A DNA stretch of 64,000 bases from CAVTSA01 sp963737225 (GTDB lineage Bacteria > Chloroflexota > Dormibacteria > Dormibacterales > Dormibacteraceae). Each line of letters begins with the position of its first letter. Positions within the stretch are counted from its first letter, which is position 1. Of this stretch, positions 9,493 through 16,966 are shown in pieces. The notes beneath the pieces are model-generated. The model had not been told where the DNA came from and did no database searches. It saw nothing but the letters and a program-made list of their open reading frames with translations. The stretch lies in assembly GCA_963737225.1 (NCBI GenBank), contig CAVTSA010000002.1:721828-785827 (forward strand), written 5' to 3'. The translations under genes were made by a program, and so were the position numbers.

Positions 9493-10169
9493 CTCTCGTC
9501 CGCGCGCCGGCCCATGCGGCGGCTGTCCTCCTCGAGCTTGCGGTGGCGCGCGATGAGGTCGTTGGGCGCGGGTGCCGACGCCGGAGGCCGGCCGGGCGCG
9601 CGCTCGGCGAGGTCCAGCTGCTCGACGGCCGGCGCGCCCTCACGGCGAAGTCGGCGCTCGGCATCCGCGGTGAGCCTTCGGTTGGTCTCCAGGAGGTCGT
9701 TGAGCAAGTGCCGGTCGGCGGCCTGCGGCTGATCGATCGAAAGCGGCCGGTCCGCTCGGGGGGTCGGACGGTACTCGTACTTGTCGAACGGCTCGGCACC
9801 GGCCGCGGCAGCGCCCACGGAGGACGCGAGGGCGATCTCCGGCGCGGGCACCGGTCGCGAGACCTCGACCGGCTGCTCAGTGGGGTCGCTCGAGCGCGAC
9901 GGGGCGGGTTCCACCGGCCGTACTTCGTCCGCGCCTGTCGAAACTGGATTCGGGTGGTGCAGGGCGGTGACCGGACGTGGACGGGGGGTGGGACGGTGCT
10001 GCGGTGGCGTGGACGGCTCGTAGCTTCGCGGGTAGCGGGCTGAGCGCCGCTCGGAGCGCTCTGGCCGCCCTTCTGCACCGGTACGCGAGGGGTGCCACAG
10101 GTACCAGCCGGCCCCGAGGCCGAGAGCGAAGCCGACGATCAGGCCCACGACGAGGAGCGTGACCTGCAT
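9489..10169 (-). CDS. membrane-anchored Pro/Arg-rich hypothetical protein
   Basis: 226 residues starting MQVTLLVVGLIVGFALGLGAGWYLW, a single N-terminal transmembrane helix. A long Pro/Arg/Thr-rich cytoplasmic linker follows. Two short related helices near the C-terminus (LLNDLLETNRRLTADAERR and NDLIARHRKLEEDSRRMG) look like a repeated amphipathic motif. I recognise no family. It is the first gene of a pair with the sugar-acid dehydratase, coupled by a GTGA overlap, but nothing in its sequence suggests carbohydrate metabolism. Confidence 0.6.
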   Translation of the reverse strand: MQVTLLVVGLIVGFALGLGAGWYLWHPSRTGAEGRPERSERRSARYPRSYEPSTPPQHRPTPRPRPVTALHHPNPVSTGADEVRPVEPAPSRSSDPTEQPVEVSRPVPAPEIALASSVGAAAAGAEPFDKYEYRPTPRADRPLSIDQPQAADRHLLNDLLETNRRLTADAERRLRREGAPAVEQLDLAERAPGRPPASAPAPNDLIARHRKLEEDSRRMGRRADER

Positions 10170-10219
10170 GGGTAAAGGATAGGGATGCCGGCGGCCGAGC
10201 ACCAGCCGTGAGGTTCCGC

Positions 10220-10669
10220 TCAGGGATCCTGGGGGCTGGTCAGCTGCCACGAGGCGTTGATGGACACGTTCTCCGTAGCCGCCCCCAAGGTGCGCATGAC
10301 ACGGATCGCGCCCACGTTGTCGGGCGCAATCGTCCCTCGGACGCGCGCGCACCCGCGCTCGCTCGCCACCTCCAGCATGGAACGGACCAGGGCGGCGCCT
10401 ACTCCGAGCCGCTGGACCAGAGGCTGGACCGTGATGAAGCTGATGAACATCTCGGTCGAGAGGTCGGCTCCGATCACCTCCGAGCCGAGGACCACCCCGA
10501 TCGGCGTGCCTGACTCGCCGAGCTCGTCGTCCTCTTCGCTGAAGGCGGCCAGCAGATGGCTGGTGGGACTCGCCAGCAGGCCTGCGATCCCGCTCCGGTT
10601 CAAGTGCGGGCCGAACAGGCGCCAGACACCGTCCACCGCCGTGGATTCGTCCACCCGCAGAATCCGCAT
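10220..10669 (-). CDS. GNAT family N-acetyltransferase
   Basis: 149 residues. The acetyl-CoA-binding motif A is visible as VQPLVQRLGVGAALVRSMLE (V-x-x-x-x-Q/R-x-x-G-x-G/A pattern), and IAPDNVGAIRVMRTLGA is the usual motif B region. The N-terminus MRILRVDESTAVDGVWRLF is also typical. The substrate is unknown. A 62-base imperfect palindrome lies about 80 bases upstream of the start (10751-10812). Confidence 0.75.
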   Translation of the reverse strand: MRILRVDESTAVDGVWRLFGPHLNRSGIAGLLASPTSHLLAAFSEEDDELGESGTPIGVVLGSEVIGADLSTEMFISFITVQPLVQRLGVGAALVRSMLEVASERGCARVRGTIAPDNVGAIRVMRTLGAATENVSINASWQLTSPQDP

Positions 10670-10750
10670 CTATGCGCCATCCTAGCCCTGCCGAACCCGG
10701 GCAGTGTCGTGGACCAACCAGGGTCAGTCCGGTCGCGCGGGGCCGGATCT

Positions 10751-10812
10751 CCGTTTTCACGCGAAACCGGGACTATGGAGCGCTCCATACTGCCGGTTTC
10801 ACGCGAGAACGG
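10751..10812. repeat. 62-bp imperfect palindrome
   Basis: The centre TATGGAGCGCTCCATA (10774-10789) is a perfect 16-bp palindrome. It is flanked by arms GCGAAACCGG and CCGGTTTCACGC, and pairing continues to CCGTT/GAACGG at the ends with about five mismatches in 31 pairs. It follows the stop of the EpsI-like gene and precedes the GNAT gene, so it may terminate the exosortase operon, act as an operator, or be a mobile palindromic unit. Confidence 0.75.
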
Positions 10813-10848
10813 TGACGGGCGGGGTTGACGTCCGCGGCGGTCTCGAGC

Positions 10849-11475
10849 TCAGTTCTGCGCGGTGCGGGCCTGGCTCAACGCCGGCACCATCGCCGCCAGC
10901 AGCTGCGTCGCCTGTTTCGTGTCAGCGCCCCCGCCGGAGACGATGGTCACCCGGACCAGGAACCAGAGACCTTGTCGCCCGCCGACCTCGTCGAGCAGCA
11001 ACCGCGGTGCGGCCGACACCCCTCCTCGGCTGAGGCCGTCAGGACCGAGGTCGGTCGCCGCCATCGCCAGCTGTCCGCCGGGCCCCGTCAGGTAGGCGGT
11101 GCTGACCTCGCCGCCCGCGCCGGTGGCGGTCAGGCTCCGGGTGGCGGCATCGCCCACCTGGTAACCCTCCCCCTGGAAGCCGAGCTGGCCCGTCCACTCG
11201 AGGACCCGCTGTGGTTCGCGAGTCGCCTCCACGTACACGAGCCCGCGTTCTCCGCTCGAGTCCGCGACCGTCCACTGACGGTAGCGGCCGGGCACGCCGG
11301 CGGTCCCGGAGGCCGCGACCACCTGCAGGTGCGCGGCGGCGAACGCCGGAGCCACGTCGGGCAGCGCGACCGGCTTCGACTCGGCAGGTCGCGCCATCAG
11401 GCCCAGCAGGCCGGCGGCCAGGATCAGGACGCAGGCGACAAGCGTCTTGCGGGTCTTCGTAAGCGAGGAGGGCAT
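10849..11475 (-). CDS. EpsI-like (DUF3485) exosortase-associated protein
   Basis: 208 residues: one N-terminal transmembrane helix (TLVACVLILAAGLLGLMA), then an extracytoplasmic domain with the RYRQWTVADSSGERGLVYVE and WTGQLGFQGEGYQV regions of EpsI-type proteins. Such proteins accompany exosortases, as a fused C-terminal domain or as a separate gene, and are thought to help exopolysaccharide-linked surface-protein processing. It overlaps the exosortase 3' end by 52 bases, so the two form one operon. The call rests mostly on context and general layout. Confidence 0.65.
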   Translation of the reverse strand: MPSSLTKTRKTLVACVLILAAGLLGLMARPAESKPVALPDVAPAFAAAHLQVVAASGTAGVPGRYRQWTVADSSGERGLVYVEATREPQRVLEWTGQLGFQGEGYQVGDAATRSLTATGAGGEVSTAYLTGPGGQLAMAATDLGPDGLSRGGVSAAPRLLLDEVGGRQGLWFLVRVTIVSGGGADTKQATQLLAAMVPALSQARTAQN

Positions 11476-12311
11476 TTCAGCACGGAGGCGAGGCCGAGCA
11501 GGAGCAGGGCAGAAACGGTGAAGAAGGCGGCGGAGAGAAGCTCGTGTCCCAATCCTTCTTCGACGGTGGCGCCGAGCGGGCCGGACAGTAGCAGGACCAC
11601 GGTGACCCGCGCGACATTGGCCGCCAGGATGACGGGGAGGATGAAGGCGAAGAGAAGCGCCCGGCGCCAGATCGTGGCCGTGGCCAGGCCGGCGATGGCG
11701 ACGCCGAGGCAGAGCAGCGCGAGCAGCGAATCCATACCGCTGCACGCTTGCGCGACGATCAGGTGGACGTGGGGGGCGAAGAGATCGACACCCACCTGAC
11801 GGACCGGAAGGCCGGTCAGGGCGGCGAGGCGAGCGGCGCTGGTGGCGGTCACCTGCTGCATCGCGAAGCCGAGCGGTGACAGCATTCCCCGGTAGAGCAT
11901 CAGGGCGGCGGTGACCAGCACGAGCGGGATCGAGAGAGCGCGCACCCAGTCCTGACCGCCGAGCAGCCAGGCCAGGCCGAGACCCGCCGGCAGCACTCCC
12001 AACGCGGCGAGCGAGTGGATTCCCACGCGCTCGCCGGCGACCAGCAACCCGAGGCCTAGCGCCAGGGGAGTGAGCGCGAGCCAGCTTGCGCCGGCCCGGA
12101 CCCCGGGCTCCGGCCGTCGGAGCCAGGCCAGGCCGGCGCCGACGGGCAGGACGAGGAAGCCGAACGACAGCTCCGAGTCCGCCCACCAGGTCTCAACGGC
12201 GTGGACCAGGATCGGGGCCGCCGCGACCGCGACCGCGACGGCCAGCAGGCCGAGGGCCAACCACCGGCCGCCGCTCTCCTGCGACGAACCGGCCTCAGCG
12301 TCCGACTGCAC
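11424..12311 (-). CDS. exosortase (transmembrane transpeptidase)
   Basis: 295 residues from GTG 12311, with about eight transmembrane helices. The three catalytic residues of the exosortase family are visible: Cys in VAQACSGMDSLLALL, Arg in LAANVARVTVVLLL and His in GLGHELLSAAFF. Exosortases cleave a C-terminal sorting signal from secreted proteins at the outer face of the membrane. The adjacent upstream gene, which overlaps it by 17 bases, encodes a protein with such a tail, so this is probably a dedicated enzyme-substrate pair. Other open sequence in the same frame upstream is the shadow of the substrate gene. Confidence 0.88.
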   Translation of the reverse strand: MQSDAEAGSSQESGGRWLALGLLAVAVAVAAAPILVHAVETWWADSELSFGFLVLPVGAGLAWLRRPEPGVRAGASWLALTPLALGLGLLVAGERVGIHSLAALGVLPAGLGLAWLLGGQDWVRALSIPLVLVTAALMLYRGMLSPLGFAMQQVTATSAARLAALTGLPVRQVGVDLFAPHVHLIVAQACSGMDSLLALLCLGVAIAGLATATIWRRALLFAFILPVILAANVARVTVVLLLSGPLGATVEEGLGHELLSAAFFTVSALLLLGLASVLKCPPRLRRPARRLSPAS

Positions 12312-13407
12312 CGCGGCGGCGCTCGACCAAGAACAGCACCGCACCGATGGGGAGCAGGCCGAGGAGAAGAAGGATGCCGCTGGGCAGTTCAGGCGTCGCC
12401 GTACCGGCGCCGGAGCCGTAACCGGTGGTGCTGGTGTCGCCGATGCCGCTGTTGCTGCCGGAGCCGCCGTTGTCGCCGGTGCCGCCGTTGTCGCCGGTGC
12501 CGCCGTTGGTGCCGGTGCCGCTGTTGTCGCTGGAGCCACCCTTGGAGCCGGTGCCGGTATTGGAGCCGGTGCCGCTGTTGGAGCCGGTGCCGCCGTTGTC
12601 GCTGGAGCCACCCTTGGTGCCGGTGCCGGTGTTGGAGCCGGTGCCGCTGTTGTCGCCGGAGCCACCCTTGGTGCCGGTGCCGGTGTTGGAGCCGGTGCCG
12701 CTGTTGTCGCCGGTGCCACCCTTGGTGCCGGTGCCGGTGCCGGTGTTGGAGCCGGTGCCGCTGTTGTCGCCGGTGCCACCCTTGGTGCCGGTGCCGGTGC
12801 CGGTGTTGGAGCCGGTGCCGCTGTTGTCGCCGGTGCCACCCTTGGTGCCGGTGCCGCTGTTGGAGCCGGTGCTGCTGTTGGTGTTGGAGCCGGTACCGCC
12901 CTTGGTGCCGGTGCTTCCGGTGGAGCCGTTGCTACCGGTGCCGCCGGTGCTGTCGGTACCGCCCTTCGTGCCCGTGCTGCCGGCGCTGCCGTTGCTGCCG
13001 GTGGAGCCGTTGGTGCCCGTACCGCCCGTGGTACCCGTGCCGCTGTTGGTGCCGGTCCCGGTCGACGATGTGCCCGTCGTGGTCTGGCTGTTGGATGCGG
13101 GATCGGAGCCCTTGGTGCCCGAACCTGCGCTTCCGCCGGTGCCCGAGTTGGTCGAGCCCTGGCCGCTGGTGCGACCACCGCCCGATCCCGTGGTCGAGCT
13201 GCTAGCGCCGAGCCGGCTGTTGTCCGGGGTGCCGCCGGTGGTGCCGGCCGCTGCCGGCGTAGCGCCCACTCCGCCGCCGCCGCCTCCGGACGAACCCTGT
13301 GCCAGCGGACCCACGCCGTCTGAACCGAGCATCGCCAGCCCGAGCAGGGCGATGACCGCCAGCGCATACAGGGCGGCCGTTGAAATACCGATGACGCGAA
13401 GCTTCAT
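12295..13407 (-). CDS. low-complexity Gly/Thr/Ser/Asn-rich surface protein with exosortase-type C-terminal signal
   Basis: 370 residues. An N-terminal signal-type helix (AALYALAVIALLGLAMLG) leads into about 290 residues of almost pure G/T/S/N/D with periodic TGTKGGTGDNSGTGSNTG units. The C-terminus is a tripartite sorting signal: the motif TPELPSG, a hydrophobic helix (ILLLLGLLPIGAVLFLV) and the basic tail ERRRGAVGR. That layout matches PEP-CTERM-like exosortase substrates, but PELPSG is not one of the variants I know. The exosortase gene overlaps its 3' end. The repeat region is likely an extended, possibly glycosylated stalk. That role is inferred from composition. Confidence 0.85.
   Translation of the reverse strand: MKLRVIGISTAALYALAVIALLGLAMLGSDGVGPLAQGSSGGGGGGVGATPAAAGTTGGTPDNSRLGASSSTTGSGGGRTSGQGSTNSGTGGSAGSGTKGSDPASNSQTTTGTSSTGTGTNSGTGTTGGTGTNGSTGSNGSAGSTGTKGGTDSTGGTGSNGSTGSTGTKGGTGSNTNSSTGSNSGTGTKGGTGDNSGTGSNTGTGTGTKGGTGDNSGTGSNTGTGTGTKGGTGDNSGTGSNTGTGTKGGSGDNSGTGSNTGTGTKGGSSDNGGTGSNSGTGSNTGTGSKGGSSDNSGTGTNGGTGDNGGTGDNGGSGSNSGIGDTSTTGYGSGAGTATPELPSGILLLLGLLPIGAVLFLVERRRGAVGR
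12613..12840 (-). repeat. in-frame tandem repeat (54/60 bp units) inside the surface-protein gene
   Basis: Two adjacent 60-bp units at 12721-12780 and 12781-12840 are identical. Two 54-bp units at 12613-12666 and 12667-12720 differ from them by loss of one GGTGCC step and by one base. More degenerate copies continue on both sides (about 12430-13060). Unit lengths are multiples of three, so copy-number changes keep the frame. Confidence 0.9.
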
Positions 13408-13616
13408 TCGAGTTCCCAGCCTGCTTCACCCGAAGTCGAAACACCATGGGCGGCCCCGGACTCGACCGGGACAGCGGCGGGATCAGCGCCCGGGACGAGG
13501 CAGGTCAAGGGACCGCTCGTGGAGAGGTGTACCCCAGATCGCCCTGTGAGGGGTTCGTCTGGGTCTATCGCCGCGTCCCAGGGAACGTAGCGGCTGCGGG
13601 CGGAGTAGACGGTGGC

Positions 13617-14009
13617 ATGAGCGAGTTCAGCACGCAGGTCCTGGAAGCCGTCGCACGCGAGCCCGAGGTTGAGCTGACGACGTACGGGCGCCGAACCGGA
13701 CGTCCGCACCGGACGATCATCTGGGTGTGGGGTGACGGGCGGCGGGTCTTCGTCAGATCGGGCGGCGGCCTGGGTCGCGACTGGCCGCAGAACCTCCTTG
13801 CACAGGAGAAGGGCGTGCTGCATGTCGCCGGGCTCGACGTTCCCGTGGTGCCGCGCCACGTGACGGACCTGGCCGAGGCCCGATCGCTGCACCCGCTCGT
13901 CGTGAAGAAATACGGATCAGCCGCCCAGAGCACGATCGGCGAGGAGGCCCCCACCCCGGGTGAGCTCGCAACGTTCGAGCTGCTTCCTGATCCTGCGGCA
14001 ACCTCGTAG
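13617..14009 (+). CDS. DUF2255 / deazaflavin-type split-barrel protein
   Basis: 130 residues from ATG 13617. The pattern LTTYGRRTGRPHRTIIWVW, then RRVFVRSGGGLGRDWPQNLL, matches small split beta-barrel proteins (DUF2255 or the F420-dependent nitroreductase-like family) that bind flavin or deazaflavin. I cannot decide between the two families by eye. The frame is open further upstream but that part is composition noise; a start at 13617 gives the usual length. Confidence 0.65.
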   Translation: MSEFSTQVLEAVAREPEVELTTYGRRTGRPHRTIIWVWGDGRRVFVRSGGGLGRDWPQNLLAQEKGVLHVAGLDVPVVPRHVTDLAEARSLHPLVVKKYGSAAQSTIGEEAPTPGELATFELLPDPAATS

Positions 14010-14045
14010 GCGGCGGTTCTTCGAGGCCCGCACTGCTCGCTGGGG

Positions 14046-14075
14046 TTGATTGCGGATGAGAGAGTCCAATATAAT
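14046..14075 (+). promoter_or_regulatory. sigma-70-type promoter
   Basis: TTGATT (14046-14051), an 18-base spacer and TATAAT (14070-14075), in an AT-rich patch between genes. It points at the small hypothetical gene at 14194. Confidence 0.6.
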
Positions 14076-14193
14076 GGGATATACCTAATGTAGGAAAAGC
14101 TTGGAGGGGTATCTGCCCGTGCCCTCGCCCGTGTACGGCTGAGGGGCACGGACGAAAGCCCCTTCCTTCGGAATTCGCGACGAGGAGGTGGCC

Positions 14194-14574
14194 TTGCAAG
14201 AAGCCGCGCATGTGCTGCGTGAGCGGGAGCGTCTCCTGGCCAGCGAGTACGGCGTGGGCGATCCGCCCGAAGCTCTGGACGGTGAGGATCTCGAATCCCA
14301 CGAGCTGCCCGACGTCGAGTACTGGGTGGACGTCTATACGCAGCTCGTCGATTTCACCCGCAGTCTTCTGTCGGCGTCTCCCGTGCCTGCGGGCGCCGGC
14401 GACTCGTGGTCCGATCAAGCCCCTTTTGACCTGAGGGCGTTGATGCTCCAGGCCCAGGTCCAGGAACTCCACCTCACCTATTGGGTCGACCGGCTCAACG
14501 GTATCCGCCGGGAATCCGCCTCCGACTCGGATCGAGAGGGAGGACCCGTAGAGGCCGGCGAACCGGGTCACTAG
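14194..14574 (+). CDS. small acidic hypothetical protein
   Basis: 126 residues from TTG 14194, preceded by GAGGAGG at a good distance; GTG 14188 is an in-frame alternative that overlaps that site. The protein is acidic and helical, with repeated Leu heptad-like spacing (VLRERERLLASEYGV, then YWVDVYTQLVDFTRSLL and LMLQAQVQELHLTYWVDRL). I recognise no family. It has its own promoter upstream and lies 72 bases before the phosphate transporter gene. Confidence 0.55.
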   Translation: MQEAAHVLRERERLLASEYGVGDPPEALDGEDLESHELPDVEYWVDVYTQLVDFTRSLLSASPVPAGAGDSWSDQAPFDLRALMLQAQVQELHLTYWVDRLNGIRRESASDSDREGGPVEAGEPGH

Positions 14575-14646
14575 CGCGCAGGTCTCCCGCTGTCCGCAAG
14601 GGCCATCCTTAACTCCCACATAATTATCGATGCAATAGGTTATAGC

Positions 14647-15825
14647 GTGATGAGCGCGAATCTGATAATTGTGGTGATGATCGTCCTGTTCGGATTGGCG
14701 TTCGACTTCACGAACGGCTTTCACGACACCGCCAATGCGATGGCGACGTCGATCGCCACCGGCGCGCTGCCCCCCCGTGTGGCCGTCGCCCTCTCGGGTG
14801 GCCTGAACTTCGTGGGCGCGTTCCTTTCGGTGGCGGTGGCGACGACGATCGCGACGGGCATCGTGAACTCGGAGATGATCACCACCACCGCCGTGTTCGC
14901 GGGACTGATCGGAGCCATCACCTGGAATCTGGTGACCTGGCTGTTCGGCCTGCCGTCGAGCTCATCCCACGCGGTGATCGGAGGCATCATCGGCGCTTCG
15001 GTGGTGGAGTCGGGGCTGGGTGCGGTAAACGTGACGGGGGTCCTCTCGAAGGTGCTGATCCCCGCCTTCGCCTCGCCGTTCATCGCCGCCATCGCCGCGG
15101 CCGTGGCGATCTGGCTCGCGCTCAGGATCGTGCAGCGGGCGCGCCCGGATTTCATCAACAAGGGATACCGAATCGGCCAGATCGCCTCAGCCTCGATGGT
15201 TTCGCTGGCGCACGGCACCAACGACGCCCAGAAGACGATGGGCATCATCACGCTGGCCCTGATCACGAGCGGAACCATCACGGCCAAGGCGGGAGTGCCG
15301 ATCTGGGTGATCCTGACCTGCGCCACGGCGATCGCCCTCGGAACCTACATCGGTGGGTGGCGGGTGATCCGGACTGTCGGCCACGGCATAACGGACGTCT
15401 CGACACCTCAGGGCTTCGCTGCCGAGACGGTTTCGTCTGCGGTCATCCTGGGCGCCGCGCACCTGGGCTTTGCGGTCTCCACGACGCAGGTCTGCTCGGG
15501 CAGCGTCCTGGGGGTCGGGCTGGGAAAGCGCGGTGCGGTGGTCCGGTGGGGAACCGTGGGTCAGATGGCGTTCGCCTGGCTCATCACGATCCCGTGCGCC
15601 GCGATCGTCGGGGGCGGGGCCGACTTCATGGCCAAACGGATCGGTGGGTTGCCCGGCGTCCTGGCGACCGCCCTGGTCGCCGTGCTGGTCTTCGCCGGTA
15701 TCTATCTGCTGTCACGGCGCGCGCCGGTCACGGCCGACAACGTGAATGCGGCGCTGCCCAAGAACGCGCGCACGGCGATGGCCACGCAGAAAGCAACCGA
15801 GTCCCAGGAGGCCACCGGGTCATGA
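14647..15825 (+). CDS. pit: PiT family inorganic phosphate transporter
   Basis: 392 residues with about ten transmembrane helices. The two inverted PiT signature repeats are clear: FDFTNGFHDTANAMATSI near the N-terminus and LAHGTNDAQKTMGIITLAL near residue 190. PiT carriers take up metal-phosphate with protons or sodium at low affinity. GTG 14647 and ATG 14650 are both possible starts, with no clear ribosome site. The stop overlaps the start of the next small membrane protein (ATGA), so the pair is coupled. Confidence 0.93.
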   Translation: MMSANLIIVVMIVLFGLAFDFTNGFHDTANAMATSIATGALPPRVAVALSGGLNFVGAFLSVAVATTIATGIVNSEMITTTAVFAGLIGAITWNLVTWLFGLPSSSSHAVIGGIIGASVVESGLGAVNVTGVLSKVLIPAFASPFIAAIAAAVAIWLALRIVQRARPDFINKGYRIGQIASASMVSLAHGTNDAQKTMGIITLALITSGTITAKAGVPIWVILTCATAIALGTYIGGWRVIRTVGHGITDVSTPQGFAAETVSSAVILGAAHLGFAVSTTQVCSGSVLGVGLGKRGAVVRWGTVGQMAFAWLITIPCAAIVGGGADFMAKRIGGLPGVLATALVAVLVFAGIYLLSRRAPVTADNVNAALPKNARTAMATQKATESQEATGS

Positions 15826-16166
15826 GTGCTTCGATCGGGATCCCCCTGTCGGCTCCGCTCATCAGCTGGTCGGGCCTGGGACTGGTTGCGCTCTTTGCGG
15901 CGGTCGCGGGTGCGGTCATCGTGAGCGCCTTCTCGCTGGCCCTGGTGGGGCTGGATCGCTGGTCGGCAGCCCGCAGCCCGGCGGCCACTGACGACCCCGA
16001 AGCAGTCAGAGCCGCTACCCGTACCGTTGATGTCACCGAGGCGGCGACGCCGGTCGGCCTGCAGCGGGAGCACCTGGCCTTCGGTTCCCTGGCCATGGCC
16101 ATCGCCGGCTTCGCGATCTGCATACTCGCGGTCGTCCTGGGCCTCTTGTCGATGGTGATCAAGTAG
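15822..16166 (+). CDS. small two-helix membrane protein coupled to pit
   Basis: 114 residues with one transmembrane helix near residues 18-42 (LVALFAAVAGAVIVSAFSLA) and a second near the C-terminus (AMAIAGFAICILAVVLGLL). About 45 polar residues lie between them. It starts inside the last codons of pit (ATGA). The position suggests an accessory subunit or stability factor of the phosphate carrier. I know no named family, and function is inferred from coupling only. Confidence 0.65.
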   Translation: MSASIGIPLSAPLISWSGLGLVALFAAVAGAVIVSAFSLALVGLDRWSAARSPAATDDPEAVRAATRTVDVTEAATPVGLQREHLAFGSLAMAIAGFAICILAVVLGLLSMVIK

Positions 16167-16185
16167 GCGGGCACTCCTCGGCGGT

Positions 16186-16207
16186 CCCCGAGCGCCGGCA
16201 CTCGGGG
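16186..16207 (+). terminator. hairpin after the phosphate transporter operon
   Basis: CCCCGAG and CTCGGGG pair perfectly around an 8-base loop, 19 bases after the upstream stop codon. There is no T-tract, and another GC hairpin follows within 20 bases. Confidence 0.5.
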
Positions 16208-16292
16208 CGACTGGGGCGCCGTCGCCGCCCCGAATGCCGGCAGTCGGCGGATCGCATGACCCTCAGAAGCACCGCCCATAGAATGGGGCCGC

Positions 16293-16380
16293 GCCCGAGT
16301 GGTGAAATTTGGCATACACGATCGACTCAAAATCGATTGCCTGTAAGGGCTTGCGGGTTCGAGTCCCGCCTCGGGCACCA
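16293..16380 (+). tRNA. tRNA-Leu (anticodon CAA)
   Basis: The acceptor stem GCCCGAG pairs with CTCGGGC, followed by discriminator A and an encoded CCA. The anticodon stem ATCGA/TCGAT encloses CTCAAAA (anticodon CAA, reading UUG). A long class II variable arm and the TTCGAGT T-loop are present. Confidence 0.93.
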
Positions 16381-16406
16381 ACGCAATTGCGGCGGCGGTA
16401 TCAGCG

Positions 16407-16491
16407 TGGTGTCGGCGAGAGGACTCGAACCTCCACGGGTTGCCCCACCAGATCCTAAGTCTGGCGCGTCTACCGGTTCCGCCACGCCGAC
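16407..16491 (-). tRNA. tRNA-Leu (anticodon TAG)
   Basis: On the minus strand GTCGGCG pairs with CGCCGAC, with discriminator A and an encoded CCA. The anticodon loop CTTAGGA lies in a CCAGA/TCTGG stem (anticodon TAG, reading CUA/CUN). It has a class II variable arm and a GGTTCGAGTCC T-arm. It converges with the tRNA-Leu(CAA) 26 bases away. Confidence 0.93.
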
Positions 16492-16518
16492 AGTCGTCGC
16501 GCGAACCCTGAGTCTGCC

Positions 16519-16935
16519 ATGTTGGGCGACATGGCTCAGATCACGCTCGCGCAGGCGCAGGACCTGTTCGACCACACGCCGTTCGCGCGCTGGTGGGGCC
16601 TCATCGCGCTCGACCTGGGCGAGGGATGGGCGACGGTCGGCCTCGGCAGCCGCCCGGAGCTGCTGCGCCCCGGCGACGTGCTGCACGGCGCCTGCTACGA
16701 GGTGATCGCCGATGCCGCGATGTGGCTCGCGATCATGACTCGGGTCGGCGTGGAGGCGATGGCGGTCACCGTCGAGATGAAGACCAGCTTCGTGCGCGGG
16801 GCCGCCGGCGACCTGGCGTCGCGGGCGGAGGTGCTGAGGCTGGGGCGTCGCATCGTCTTCGGTGAGGCGCGGACGACGGACGAGCGGGGTTCGCTGGTCG
16901 CTCACTCGACGCTCAGCTACCTGCGACCCGCATGA
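16519..16935 (+). CDS. PaaI-type hotdog thioesterase
   Basis: 138 residues (ATG 16519; ATG 16531 is an equally good start). The hotdog fold signature lies in LHGACYEVIADAAMWLAIMT, the central helix of PaaI-like acyl-CoA thioesterases. VTVEMKTSFVRGAAGDLASRAEVL and the final AHSTLSYLRP strand follow. The usual Asp/Glu of the active site is probably the D of VIADAAM. It precedes a class III CoA-transferase by 31 bases, and the two may act on the same acyl-CoA pathway. Confidence 0.75.
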   Translation: MLGDMAQITLAQAQDLFDHTPFARWWGLIALDLGEGWATVGLGSRPELLRPGDVLHGACYEVIADAAMWLAIMTRVGVEAMAVTVEMKTSFVRGAAGDLASRAEVLRLGRRIVFGEARTTDERGSLVAHSTLSYLRPA

Positions 16936-16966
16936 GCGCTCCCACGGAAGCGGGGGCCCCGGCCTG

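Noticed and set aside
8038..9732. Long plus-strand open frame opposite the sugar-acid dehydratase
   Set aside because: Composition (Arg/Asp/Val/His-rich, no motifs) is that of an antisense shadow; the minus-strand frame has clear family motifs.
12430..13060. Repeat block that could be taken for a CRISPR array or as coding on the plus strand
   Set aside because: Units of 54-60 bp are contiguous with no unique spacers, keep the minus-strand frame and encode Gly/Thr-rich protein. No cas genes are near. Plus-strand frames there are Pro/Val or Cys/Arg repeats of no protein character.
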